Positions 17,780 to 29,257 of a stretch of DNA of 64,000 nt are shown here, one piece after another; position 1 is the stretch's first letter, and each line of letters starts with the position of its first letter. Under the pieces are notes generated by a model. It did no database searches and was not told the DNA's origin. It saw only the letters and a list, made by a program, of their open reading frames with translations. The stretch spans positions 1 to 64,000 of the forward strand of contig LWCA01000002.1 of the NCBI GenBank assembly GCA_001642005.1. The letters are read 5' to 3'. A program made the translations under genes and the position numbers. This DNA comes from Intoshia linei. Its lineage: Eukaryota > Orthonectida > Rhopaluridae.

Positions 17780-18393
17780 TTAATGTAGGCTTTATAAAAT
17801 TACAAAATATTTTAAGATAATCATGAAAGTAGTTTAAATTCAAATTTTTTTGTTGTTACTGTAGAACTTTTCAAAATAAACAAAAGTAAAATGAATACTG
17901 TAACATAATCTATATACAATTAAAATTAAAATTCTTGAACAGTAATTATTGTAATTATAATTGGTGTATTGATGCAATATAGTTGTCCAACATTTTATTG
18001 CTCAACGCGACTAAAATATTAGAAAAATCTTAAATTGAAAATAAAACATTTTAGAAATAAATAAAGATAAATACTGAAATGCTCATGTTTTATTTTTTTA
18101 TGCTGTAATAATAATTGCTCGGCCAGTTTTGTACATGCGAAAATGACTTCAAATTAACGTGTATTTTATATAGTGTAGATTATAATCTACAAAATAATTA
18201 TACATTGTGGGATTCAAAGGTAATTTCTTTATTATTGTTTTATATTTAAAAAGAAAAAATTAATAAGAGCGAAAATATATAAAAAAATACCGTGTGGACG
18301 ACTTGTTTGGCAACAGTCGACTTTTTTTTCAAAAAGGAAAGCCAAAATCGTGGAAATTTGCTGTTGGTTTAATTATTTGTTTAATCATCTCAA

Positions 18394-18690
18394 ATGGGTC
18401 CAAAACATCAGATAAGATTTGGAACTTTAAACCTACAAGGTGGAACTTACGGTAAAGGAACACAGATATCGCCAACGACATGCAAAAATACAAGATGACC
18501 GCCCTCTGCACAACAGAAACCAAACTAATGATAGACAAAAGTGGAGGAACATTGTAGCAAAATTCCACGAACTGTAGTGTCAACCGACGTAAAAAAAAAT
18601 TTAAAAATGTCCTCTCCAGACTGGTCAATGAAAAAAATAGAGGTAGCTGGAGTTACGAGCCTTATTTGAATTTTAATGTGTACAATTGTC
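18394..18690 (+). pseudogene. Decayed LINE-like endonuclease/reverse-transcriptase fragment
   Basis: Two overlapping frames together resemble the start of a non-LTR retrotransposon endonuclease domain. IRFGTLNLQGGT occupies the first frame from the ATG at 18394. A shift then gives MQKYKMTALCTTETKL and a stop. The pattern 'GT-LN ... DMQKYK ... L-TETK' is typical of the apurinic-type endonuclease preceding reverse transcriptase. No reverse transcriptase motif follows. Confidence is moderate because the match is short and frame-broken. Confidence 0.5.
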
Positions 18691-18913
18691 ACCCGACATC
18701 GTGGAGATTGTTGTTGTAATGCAATGTTGCAAATGATAATGTTTAATGTTTTAATGACAACCACTATTATACAAAAAAATTTTTATGTCAAAAAAAACTT
18801 TATTATTCAAACAAGTATTGTTGATACTATTAACTAGTTACGTTTAAAATTCTAAAACAGGAATTTCTCAAAATTTCTCATTTCTTATTTATATTAACAC
18901 ATTTATTATTTCC

Positions 18914-19272
18914 TTGACCATTAGATTGATAATCATGCAGATGACCAGCAGATGGTATATGAATGAACTTAAAAATCATGATCATGACTATATAAAGCTA
19001 ACTTTAAGATTCAAATTTTATTTCCAAGTGAACGTTTTATTATCCACCGATAAAAATTTAGCAAGTCCTAGAAAAATCAAAAATTGGTATAAAGTATTTA
19101 TTGTGTTATATATAATGAACCATATACTCAAATACATTTTAAGGGTTTTAGTATGATAAATTTTGAGAAAGTTGAGCAAATTGTTCATGATTTTGTAAAA
19201 AAATACATTTTACATTTAAAGAATTGTATCTGCAAAACTGAGAATGAGAAATTAATTGAAATGTATCAATAA
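18914..19272 (+). other. Coding-like stretch, unrecognised
   Basis: An open frame runs 18914-19156. A second frame, starting near 19153 (INFEKVEQIVHDFVKKYI) and ending at a TAA near 19270, also has protein-like composition. A candidate intron between them (GT near 19098, AG near 19150) does not keep phase, so I cannot build a gene. It could be a degraded gene or transposon piece. The rest of 17780-20064 contains no other gene signal. Confidence 0.25.
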
Positions 19273-19279
19273 AAATTTA

Positions 19280-19830
19280 ATTTTTTGACCGTTAATTATT
19301 TCACATTATTTGTTTTAATAAAATATTTCGGAAAAAAATATATGAATACTAAAATGCTTTTTTAACCGTGAAGTCCTTACTTATTCCGATTGAAATTTAT
19401 TGTGTGTTTTTTTAATAGGATACAACTGTACGACCTGTAAATTTTTTTAAATTTTAGAGCTGTTTTCATTAAAAAAAGAAGGGTAATATGCAGTTTTGAT
19501 AGTGAAAATTATCTTTTTTGAGGTTTCTATTTATGATAATGTTTATGATTTTAAAAACTATCGCAGAATTTATGTTTAAAAAAAAAATTAGGATATGTTT
19601 CATTTTTGAAACTAAGGGTACTTTGAGGGTTTGACTATGAAAGTATAGGTTTCTGGGGCTGATATTTACCACAATGTTAATGCTTTTAAAACTCGTTCCA
19701 GAATGTATGTTTTGTTAAATTTGAGGGATGATTTTGTTTTAAATAATAGGGAAGTTATTTAAAGGGTTTATTGAATCTGATGGGATTTCCATCATTTAAT
19801 GCTATTTTTTACTGTCTTAGGGTATATTTT
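19280..19830 (+). repeat. Interspersed repeat R-A, internal and right-hand part
   Basis: This shares the R-A internal order with the copy at 27790-28285. It has the GACCGTTAATTATTTCACA word, then AATACTAAAATGCTTTTTT, GATACAACTGTACGACCTGT and the TAGAGCTGTTTTCATTAAAA word. No terminus is seen on the left. Non-coding. Confidence 0.6.
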
Positions 19831-20064
19831 AATTAAGTTAAGATGATAATTTATATGACTTCTTAGTTTATTCATATACGTGGTAGTAAGTTAGATGAAG
19901 CTAAATAGGAAATTTTGATTTCTGGTATACTTTTTCTATTAAAAAAATGCAATTGTGAGTACATAGTAATTTAAATCTATTTTAAAATTGTTCAATATTT
20001 TATAATATTATTTTTTAGTTGATTTTAATCTATAAAAACAGTATTAATACATTTATATGTACTA

Positions 20065-23000
20065 ATGGACGTGGATGAAGTAGAAATAATTGGTGAAAAT
20101 TCGGTATTTTTGTGAGTAATTATTTATTAATCACTATTCAGCCAAATTCTAATTTGTACAATTATGAAAAAGAGTTAATGAAGTCTAAATCTATAAAAGA
20201 TGTTGAACAAGAAGAGACTGACGCGATAAAAAAACTTGTTAAAAGTATTAATGAAATTGGAGATGTAATTTTCATTAATCGAAAAAATTTTTATACCATT
20301 TTAACCATTTTTTTAATATAAAATATATTTAAAACACATGTTTTTATTGGATCTAAATCAATTTGTTCCTGATTTAAATAGTGTATGGACCCCCATTTTA
20401 AAATATTATTTTTGAAATTAAAGAATCATGAAATATAAAATATTTATGAAAAAATTTAAGGTTTTTCTCATAAGATTTGGTAAAATCGGATTTTTTAAAA
20501 AAATATTGGAAAGAGGGAATTTTTTGTTTTGGTGGTTTGATTAGGTGGGTTTTTTCTCATGAGATTTCATAAAATCGGATTTTTCAAAAAAATAATGAAA
20601 AAAAAAATATTTCCTTTAAGCCTTTGTAAATTTTGATTTTGGGATCTGAATAAGATATATTTTTTCTCATAAAATTTGGTAAAATCGTTATGTTCAAAAA
20701 AAATATTGGAAAAACGAAATTTTTTATTCTGTCGTGTGATTAAGTGGATTTTTCCCTGATAGTTTGAAATAATATTTTTTATAAGAGGGATTTTTTATAT
20801 AATGATGTAGCAGTCGTCTAGGCTTTGAGATAAATTCCTAACATCTCGCCATACTGTAAAATTATTAAAAATGAAGAAAAATTGATAAAAATTTTTTATT
20901 AATTTATTTGAATCTTACAGACCACAGACATATAGTTTTGAACCCCAATCGGGAACCACTAATCTACATGTAATCATATCTATTAATTTATTTTATAATC
21001 TATCTAGCTTGACTGTTATGTACTTTGTACAAAATATACAAACTGTATCAGCTGTAATGTTTTTTTAAATTCTAGGACTATTTTTCATTTATTAAAAAAA
21101 AGTAATCTAGGGCTTTGATGGTAAATATACTTTTTTTCGGTTGTAATTTATGATAATGTTAATGATCTTAAAAAATATTCACAATTTATGTTGTATAAAA
21201 TTCTATACTTTATTTTTTAATTGAAGTTTTTGGCTTGAAGGATTCATTTTCTGAAAATGAAATTTACGATAAAACCTCGCCCTCTAAAAACTTTAATAAA
21301 AATGTGGAATTTTCAAACTGAACTCATGTTACTTTCATTAATAAATAGACATAACTTTTTAACTAAATTACTTTATATAAGTAAGGTTACAGAATTATCT
21401 GTCGGCCATATATTAGTATTAATTTTTATTAAAAAATGTTTCCCACCTAAGGGGACTCCCAGTTAATAAAATTTATGAGGATGTGAATGATTGGCAAAAT
21501 ACAGAAATAATGGCAGAGAGAAATCTGTATACCAATTTAACTATTTGGTTTACAGTTATGTGTAGTTTGATTCTGTTTTATCACAAAGTTGGAAAGATAG
21601 TGTCATACACAACGTTTGTACATTGAAAAAAATGAATAGACTCTATAAATGGAAAATGAAAATTGAAAATGAAACTACCAAGATGGTGTGCATTTATAAT
21701 AACTGCTAAATATAAATAAAATTGCAGATTCAAAAGAAGGCAGAACACGAATACGTAGAATATGAAAATTTGCTTTACGAGTACGAATACACTCTGGACA
21801 AAATTGAGGAAGCTTTGTCTGTCAAGTGATTCACCATTGATAATAATTATTTGTTTGTTAGATTTGACGGCAAAGATTTGGATTTAATAAACGAAGAGGA
21901 GTTTAATAAAATATACCCTGAACATTACAAAATGTTTGATGATTCACATGAAGAACAATACAAGATTATGGTTTCTCGAATAGAACACGAACGATTAACT
22001 CGACAAAAGTAATTTTTAAAAAATACTAATATCATATTTAAGATTACAGGAAGAGTTTAATGAATTGATCAAGAAATCTAAAGAAATTAAAACGGAAATT
22101 GAAGAAATTAAAATTCATTTATCTACTTTAAAACCTAAATTAGATAATCTAATTGAAGTATTAATTACCCCGTTTAAAAAACATTTAAATTGTAATTTAG
22201 ACTTCTGCACCCATTCAAGAATTTATTGGTATTAATTATTCCAAAGAGTTAAGCCAGTCAAAACTTTCTAAAAAATTACCACCTCATTTATTTTCTTTGT
22301 ACATGATTTTATTTTGTTTGTCTCAAGATCAACGTATAAATGTAGATTTATCAATTTCAAAATTATTTAGAGAAAAAGGTTAAAGTTAAATTGATAGAAC
22401 TGGACGGAAAAAAGGGAAATTGTTCAATTCATGAGTACTTTTCTGGAGAAACTAAAAAAAAGGTGAAAAAATTATCTACATGTTTATTATTTGTTTTAGT
22501 CTTATCCAAGTGTCAATTCCAGTCCAGATTTTACTGTATTGGACAATTTAGATTTGTTTGATATAGTTATCGAAATGGAAGTATTTATGTGTAACTTTTA
22601 TTAACTTGACTTATTTATTATGCATATTTAGTACCTAAAATATTGAAAATTGGATTTGTTTTCTCAAACAATTTTAAAATCATATTGTCCAAGTTTAAGT
22701 ATAATGAACAATTGTAATTTTATATTTTTAGTATATGGGTTCTTAACCTGAAATCAACTATTTTTAGTAGTTTGTGGTGTATAATCTTGAGAACAAATTA
22801 TCATAAAATTTTTCTTATCGACAAATTTTATCGCATGTGACATTTTCGAATTTATTTGAAGGAGCTTAAATGTTTTATTACATGTCTAATACTAAATTAT
22901 AAAAATCGACCATTTTTTGGAGTATGCGAGCGTTTACTTTATAAAAAAGTGCTAGCACTAACGCGTTAAAAAATGCGTTCTTACTTTTGGGTTATACATC

Positions 23001-25967
23001 TGTTTGTGTTAAAGGTATGAGCTTCGGTCGGGTGACAGCAAAAAGAGGATATTTCCCTAAAGCGTTTAAGCGTTAAAATTGGATTTTTATTTTGGGGTTG
23101 GTAAAATGGTATTTTTTATTAAATTTTATTAATGATGGGATTTTTGAAATAATAATGTACCGATCGGCTAGTCTTTGCATAAATTCCCGACGCCTGGTAA
23201 ATCTAATAAATATTAAAAATTAACAAAAGTTGATAAATTTTATTTAAATCTCACGGACCCAGGAATATAGTTTTGCACCCCAACCGAGAACCACTGACAT
23301 GTACTAATTTAGGAACTGGTAATTAGTCAAAAAATTATAAATGTTAAGAACCTTTTGTTTTATTTCTTATTAAATTTATAATTTTATTTAGAATTTTCAA
23401 AAATATTTTACGTAACTTGTATCCAGATGATACCGGCTTACAATTTCCTGAATTAGAAAAATCAAAGTAGGATTTTTATTTAGATAATATAATAATTAAT
23501 TGTTAATAATATAATGTACATTTAGAAATTCATTGAATCAATTGTCGTTATCTTTTAATTTGTTTTATTATAAATGGGTTCAAAGAATATCTGGAGTTTC
23601 TCCAATAATTTTAAGTGACACTGAAAAATCAGATCAATTTTTGAAAAATACATGTGAATTGATTGTTAGAAGGATTGAAGCACTCGAACAGCTTAAATTT
23701 CAAATTTCAAATATTGGTTTGTTTTTACTACACAGTGTGTCAATTTATTAGGCAAATCACTAAAATTGATCTAATAAACTTTAGGAATGATGAAAACTTA
23801 ATTTTTTTTTGTAATTAGGTGGATTTTAATTGATGTAAATATTATTCATGAAATAAACTAAATTTAATTTGTAAAAAAACTTTTTATTTACATATTATTG
23901 TTGTGTTATTATTATGAGATTTCAAATACATGATATTGTTCGCAAGAATTTTTGTTATATTTGTATTTGGCTACTTTCGTGAAAATAGTTAATAGAACTA
24001 ATTAACAGTGAAAATAATTTGATCAATTTGATAATAAATTAAAATTTTTTTTTTTTAATTTTAAAGTTTATACGCGATTCATTAAATTTGTAGGACCCTG
24101 AAGTTTAAAATTGATTTATACTGAATGGGGATTTTTGTATTGTTTAAAAAAAGTGTTTTAGGACACACCTTAGTGTACAATGTAATTTTTTTAATTTAAA
24201 AATCAAATTTAGAAAATAATACCTATTATGGAGAAAATGCTTTAAAACCACTTTCTACAATTTTACCGCAATTTTTAAGATTTCCAAAAATTACTACATT
24301 TTACGTAAAAAGTTACGAACAAGTCAAATCATCCGAATTGAATTTATTCAAGGTTTGAGTGTGGTTTATTATATAAATCATAATTTTAGTACCGGAAAAT
24401 TAATTATTCTCACTTTGACATGTTTTGCTGTGTTAACACCACAATAAACAAAAGTAACATTTTAATGATGTGGCTATTACATTATTATATATGTACCTTT
24501 TTTTTCAACGTATCCCTATTTTTTTAAATCTTTGTAATCGAAATGCATTATCTATTCTGTATTATCTAATAATATCTAGCTCTTTGAGGTGGATGTTTTC
24601 AGATATACGTTTTAAATGACTTGATATCTGTTAAATACAAAAATATTGTGGACGTTTATTCTCTAGAGCAGTGGCCACTAAATTTTTTGACATTGAGATC
24701 GGAAAAACTTAAAAAAAATCTGCGGACCAGATGAAAATATACATAGGATAGGAAATATGACGGTATTTGAAATTACGATGTTAACATTAATTTAATAAAA
24801 TTAATGTTAAAGTTAAGTTTCTCATGATCTAGAAATGACAAGTCGGTAGTATATGTTTAAAATTTATCATTTATAGTCGATGATATCTGATAATTTATGT
24901 AAGATATCACCGGTGTATTTTGTAATAGATTTATAAAAAATTTATTTATATTTTTTTCAATTTCGGGCTGTAGTTTGGTGGCCACTGCTCTAGAGCGACA
25001 TTCATTTGAGCGATATAATCGTCGATCTCACTAATTTATCATATCATTTATTTAAAAATTTTTGTTGGTTTCTTTAGGGAAAATTTTGGAATCAAAATTT
25101 TGTATGGTTTTTAAGAAGCTTTTTTTGCCATTTTTGCCAAAACTCGCCATTCTTGGCATTTAGAAAAATTGGCGAGATAAAAACTATTTAAAACTGTATA
25201 AACAGAAGATAAAAACCGTTAAATTTAAGGTTAAATAACAATAAAATGCAAATTGTTATACAAATTGTGTAAAGTTTAATAAAAAATAATTAAAATCTGT
25301 ATTATCAAAAAATCAAGCTTTTACAATTGAAATTAATTAATTATATTACATTAATAATGATTTGGCGAAATATAGAATTGGCTAGTTATATAATTGTGGA
25401 GAGAATACTGCACTTTATTTTTCGGAACTCCTGTCTTAGGTACATTAGATACTAATAATAGCTGTAAAAAACTGATTTAATCGAATTTTTTTTTAATTTG
25501 TACAGTGCATCATGGTTTACATTATGACCTTGAAATGACATTGACATCTGGCATCAGTTAAAATGGAACCATCTTGGGCAATATGAATAATTTAAATTTA
25601 GATAATTTCAAAGTGGTAATAAAATTAAACGCCGATTTTGAAACTGTGTACCCCATTGTCGCGTTTAAAATTCCCAAAAACTCGTTCATGTACAATTCAA
25701 ATCTCATTAAGGTTTAAAATTCCTTATATCATAAATTGATAATTTTAGAAAACTGAACATTATTTAAATTTTGTTTGGATCCCTGAAAATGCAGTACACC
25801 ATTATGACTCTCAAAAAAATGGCTATGATTTGAAAAAATATTGGATTTTATGTCTATTATTACAAAAAATTTTGCTAATATGTATCAATATAACTAATTG
25901 CGATTCAAATTCCTCAGATTTTGTAAATTTTAATAATTTAGTTTTCAATATACACAGATATAATTAA
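20065..25967 (+). CDS. THOC5: THO complex subunit 5 (THOC5)
   Basis: THOC5 is a subunit of the nuclear THO/TREX complex, which couples transcription and splicing to mRNA export. Fifteen exons keep phase throughout: 20065-20103, 20142-20264, 21728-21825, 21862-22008, 22050-22157, 22201-22333, 22371-22462, 22500-22588, 23392-23466, 23526-23716, 24213-24352, 24390-24453, 25506-25556, 25602-25711 and 25749-25967. The N-terminal part is coiled coil, with the family hallmark KAEHEYVEYENLLYEYEY, LDLINEEEFNK and KTEIEEIKIHLSTLKPKLDN. The middle has APIQEF and LPPHLFSLYM. Further on come NLYPDDTGLQF, YKWVQRISG and CELIVRRIEALEQLKFQI, all recognisable in THOC5. The C-terminal half (VVIKLNADFETVYPIVAFKI onward) is weakly conserved. 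The start is the ATG at 20065, which gives a short acidic N-terminus. Short introns are 36-43 nt; four long ones (20265-21727, 22589-23391, 23717-24212, 24454-25505) carry repeats. Confidence 0.92.
20359..20961. mobile_element. Family C hAT-like element, 603 bp, with minisatellite core
   Basis: The right terminus reads GGGAACCACTA; the left is degenerate (CAATTTGTTCCTGATT). The flanks ATCTAAAT (20351-20358) and ATCTACAT (20962-20969) agree at seven of eight positions, fitting a hAT target duplication. The interior has three or more diverged tandem units containing TTGGTAAAATCGGATTTTTT and a TTTTTTCTCATAAGATTT word. The same core occurs at 5700-6000 and 32330-32600 on the other strand. It lies in THOC5 intron 2. 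Confidence 0.7.
21003..21400 (+). repeat. Interspersed repeat R-A, internally deleted copy
   Basis: This starts with the R-A terminus TAGCTTGACTGTTATGTACT and jumps directly to the internal TTCTAGGACTATTTTTCATT word. It ends in the R-A right-hand segment (AATAGACATAACTTTTTAAC, then TATATAAGTAAGG). It lies in THOC5 intron 2. Non-coding. Confidence 0.65.
22990..23296. repeat. Right part of a family C element
   Basis: It ends CAACCGAGAACCACTG at 23296 and is preceded by the family C words CTCACGGACCCAGGAATATA and TTTTGCACCCC. The matching left end and target duplication are not found, so the copy is truncated. It fills most of the THOC5 intron 22589-23391. Confidence 0.55.
24669..24987. mobile_element. 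hAT-type MITE, 319 bp, perfect 8-bp target duplication
   Basis: The termini are CAGTGGCCACTAAATTTTTT and, read inwards from the right, CAGTGGCCACCAAAC. They are flanked on both sides by an identical CTCTAGAG (24661-24668 and 24988-24995). This is an unambiguous hAT-style insertion with no coding capacity. It sits in the 1-kb THOC5 intron 24454-25505. Confidence 0.92.
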
Positions 25968-26103
25968 ATAAACATTTCATTTATTGAAAGGGCTTATAAA
26001 CACTACTAGGTCGAATGCATCCTATCTTTGGCTGTGATCGCATCGATATTTAACAATTCGCTTCTTCTTTTGTATATCCTTTGACAAATACATTTATTTG
26101 TTG

Positions 26104-26574
26104 TTAATGTCTAAAAATATACCCTATTAAATTATGCAAGTTTAGGCGTACCATAATCATTGTATTTTTATCTTTGAGTTTTCGCGTAATTTTTGAATTG
26201 CAGTTGCCTCGTTGAAATTGGATAATTTTGTTGTCTTTCAGAGTTACAAGAGTCTGCACGATAAATGTGTTTAAATATTATAAAATGAATACTTGATAGG
26301 TTTGCCCGTCTCCACGTTCCTCTATAAATTCTTCTCCAAGGACAAAGTCTATTCGAGAATTTTTAAAGGTGGAATTGGTAATTATGAGACCGCGGTTTTC
26401 TTTAATATATATTACTTGTTCAGTCTTTAACCAATTCAAAATTTTGCGTGTTAGAAAACCAACCTCTAAACACTCCTGAAATTATTCTTAAATTTGAGTG
26501 TTACTTATTTGTTTAAGATAATCATCAAAATGGCGACTATCGTATAAAATCCAATTACCATTGAATTCGGACAT
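26104..26574 (-). CDS. Intracellular fatty-acid-binding protein, paralogue 1
   Basis: This is a small beta-barrel cytosolic carrier of fatty acids or related lipids. There are three exons, 26505-26574, 26293-26465 and 26104-26253, with 39-nt introns. The protein of about 130 residues has the usual length. It opens MSEFNGNWILYDSRHFDDYL (family start: G-W, S-FD-Y), continues VGFLTRK, NSTFKNSRIDFVLGEEF and TYQTLVTLKDNKIIQFQRG, all at expected positions, and ends near MVRLNLHNLIG. The final strand lacks the usual R-x-Y carboxylate-binding motif in clear form (GYIFRH instead), so the ligand cannot be named. The exon 2 acceptor (minus strand TTTAG before AGGTTGG) was chosen by analogy to paralogue 2 because only this keeps frame. 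Confidence 0.9.
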
Positions 26575-26740
26575 AGATTTAAAGATAACACTATTTAAAT
26601 ATTTTCAGTCAACAGAATTTCTATATGAAACAAACTAGTACAAACAAAGTTTTATTAGACATCCAAGTATTTATTTTTTATATATTCGTTTGCATATATT
26701 ATTTTGAGAGTGTAATGTCTAAAAAGTTATTTTAAGTGTA

Positions 26741-28619
26741 TTATAATTTATAAAAAACCATTTCCATTGTATTTTCGTCAATCAACTTTCTGTATGATTT
26801 TAAATTAAATTTTTCATTCATTTGGGTGTGCAGAATTGCTCCATTTTCAAATGTAATTACCGACTAAATTATATTTTATTTACACTATTATAATGGACTA
26901 GCTTGACTGTTATGTACTACGTACAAACAGTACCTAGCTTTGCCGAGGGCCTCTTTTATTATACCAAAAAAATAAATTGTTGAAAATCTAACTTAAAAAT
27001 CCTACTATTCACTATTATCAATCCTTTAAAAAAGTGATTCCCAAATTTTTTTCATGTGGAACAATCATATCATATTACTTTTTACTTTAAAATGAATGAT
27101 TCCATCTTAATTTTTTCTTTGTTAACATTTGTGTAAAGAATTTTAAAAACAATTGTTATTCCATTTTTTTAATTTATTACAGAATGTGTGTATAATATTA
27201 AAAATAATCCAATCCTAAAAATTGTCATAAATAGCATAAATTCCAGAAAAAATAAAATTATAAATCCTAAAAATTGTCATAAATAGCATAAATTCCAGAA
27301 AAAATAAAATTATAAACTATTTTGTTATTTTGAGTGTGATGATATATATTCAGAACCAATTTAATAAATACTTACAAATACCAATTGTGTATCAATAATT
27401 AACTGAATTTTCACTTTAAACATTTAAGTCGAATTTTACCATTATTGCAAAGGATTGTAATATAAAAATGATATTACAAAGTTTGTTTAGTTTCTTATTT
27501 AAATTTGAAATTTAAAAATTGCGTAGGAATCAAAAAAATTCCGAAGGAATGAATTATATAGATTTTCACCCATATGTCTTTATTGAAAATGTGTAGAGGT
27601 TCAATACCCATTTTTTTGAAATTGTATGATCAATATTTACATTTTCAATTTTAATCGAAATATTTGAAAAATATTGGTTGATAATATATTAAAAATTATT
27701 TTTCACCGGGAACACGTAGATTTCTGGGGTTGAAACTTTGTATTTATATCAACTGGAATAATCTCTATCCGAATAATTTTTTTTTTTAATTTTCGGAAAG
27801 TTAATTATTTCACATTTTTTGTTTTAATAAAATATATGTATACTAAAATGCTTTTTTGGCAGTGAAGTCGTCACTTATTCGGGTTAAAATTTTTTATGTG
27901 TGTTAACAGGATACAAATGTACAACCTGTAAATTTTTTGAAATTCTAGAGCTCTTTTCACTAAAGAAGAAGGGTAATTTGTGGTTTTGGCCCTGAAGATA
28001 TAATTTTTTAAATTTATGGTTTTAAAATCCGTATCGTATATATATTAAAATCAGCGTATATATTTTTTTAAATTCTCCAACTCGTTTGATTTTCAAAACG
28101 AGAAACAACAGGGGTTTTTAACTCGTAAGATGTGAAATTGGGAAATTGGAATTTATAGTATTAAACGTCCCGGAAAAAACAGTAATTGAAATGTGATCTA
28201 TAAAAAAATTCTAAGAGTGGTAGTTATTTCAATAAAGTGGAACACAGACACAAACAAAAATCGCGTAGCCTTTTATATAAGTTAGAATATCATATACGCT
28301 TGTTAGTTAAAAGAATATATTTATTTACCTTGTACACGTGTGTGTCATCTACGGTATCTGTAAACTCTTCACCAACCGTAAAATTGATACAAATCGTTTT
28401 AAACGTGGAAGTTGTTTCAATCTTGCCTTTATCATTTTCAATGTCAATAATTTGTGTTGGTTTTAAAAGAAGCACAATTTTTCTCGTAAAATAAGGAACC
28501 TCTGTTAAATTTTAAATATTGCTAATTAATATTTTAATACCAAGATCTATTAAATATTGCTCGAAATTTTCGCTATTTGTTAGATTCCATACTCCGTTAA
28601 ATTGAGAAATGTCAGACAT
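26741..28619 (-). CDS. Intracellular fatty-acid-binding protein, paralogue 2
   Basis: This is a second FABP gene directly upstream of paralogue 1 and on the same strand, so a tandem duplication. Exons are 28541-28619, 28329-28501 and 26741-26863. Exon 2 is 173 nt, exactly as in paralogue 1, and splice phases agree. The protein begins MSDISQFNGVWNLTNSENFE, then VPYFTRKIV, STFKTICINFTVGEEF, and in the last exon SVITFENGAILHTQMNEKF and LIDENTMEMVFYKL followed by a stop at 26741-26743. It lacks the typical C-terminal R-x-Y triad residues, so binding properties may be altered. The second intron (26864-28328) is filled by an R-A repeat. The two paralogues are strongly diverged at residue level. Confidence 0.88.
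26896..28285 (+). repeat. Interspersed repeat R-A, longest copy (about 1.4 kb)
   Basis: R-A is the dominant repeat of the window. This copy begins TAGCTTGACTGTTATGTACT with a near-palindrome TGTACTACGTACA, then CTAGCTTTGCCGAGGGC. It continues through AAATCCTACTATTCACTATT, GTGGAACAATCATATCA-like words, TATTTGAAAAATATTGGTTG, TTTTCACCGGGAACACGTAG, AATACTAAAATGCTTTTTTG, GGGTAATTTGTGGTTTTGGC, and ends near TTATATAAGTTAG. It has no open reading frame. Copies occur in both orientations. At 39590-39665 the left-end sequence appears inverted after the right end, so the element may have terminal inverted repeats. The class is unresolved (non-autonomous DNA element favoured). This copy occupies an FABP intron. 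Confidence 0.75.
27212..27315. repeat. Perfect 52-bp tandem duplication inside R-A
   Basis: Two identical 52-bp units (27212-27263 and 27264-27315), each beginning ATCCTAAAAATTGTCATAAA, lie head to tail within the R-A copy. Identity suggests a recent slippage or unequal exchange, or an assembly duplication. Confidence 0.9.
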
Positions 28620-28879
28620 GATTACAAATACAAAATCTTTTAATATTAATACTAATTACATTATACAAAAGTTATATTTACCATATAACATTATCGTGTT
28701 CATAAACATTTGTTTACTAATGTTTTGAAGCATCTCGCCTTCTTTTAACATTCAGTATACGTTTGTATTCAGACTTGATTAAATTTTTCTTATCTAAAAA
28801 ATACAATTAAAAATTCCATGCAACATCTTTAGTAAGAATTCATTATTTATATCAAGTAATTTAGTTAAAAATGTATGGC

Positions 28880-29175
28880 TATTTATTTCAGAAAGTAATA
28901 GACGTAGGATTTTGAAAAGACTCTTTTTCTAAAACGTACTTCTATTTTTTTGAAAGTGAATTTTATCGCAAATTTCATTTTCAAAAATTGAGTCCTTGAA
29001 GGTCAAAAACCCTAATTATCCTTTTTTTTAAAATTCAAACGAAATCTAGTATTATAACAAATACACAATCTGATAAACATTTTAAAATAATCACCATTAT
29101 GATAAATTTCAAATTTTCTATACGGCCAAACTCACGAATTACCTTATTGTTAAAATGAAAAAATAGCTAGTTATA
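28880..29175 (-). repeat. Interspersed repeat R-A, minus-strand partial copy
   Basis: The reverse complement shows the R-A right-hand words: GGCCGTATAGAAAATTTGAA-like, AGGACTCAATTTTTGAAAAT, and a conserved stretch of TAAAATTCACTTTC. This occupies the interval between FABP paralogue 2 (start 28619) and the nucleoporin 3' end (29258). Apart from this repeat I see nothing in 28620-29257. Confidence 0.55.
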
Positions 29176-29257
29176 ATTTTTAATTTTTTTTTGGGTGCGC
29201 CGCACACTATGACGCTACCCAAATGTAAATTATTATATATTTCAATATTAAAGATGA

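Noticed and set aside
20380..20800. Regularly spaced repeated words that could suggest a CRISPR-like array.
   Set aside because: The units are diverged tandem minisatellite copies without constant repeats and unique spacers, inside a hAT-type element in a eukaryotic intron.
22379..22397. A 19-nt intron in THOC5.
   Set aside because: A 37-nt intron at 22334-22370 keeps phase and restores the family frame (KKVKVKLIELDGKK), so the tiny intron is unnecessary.
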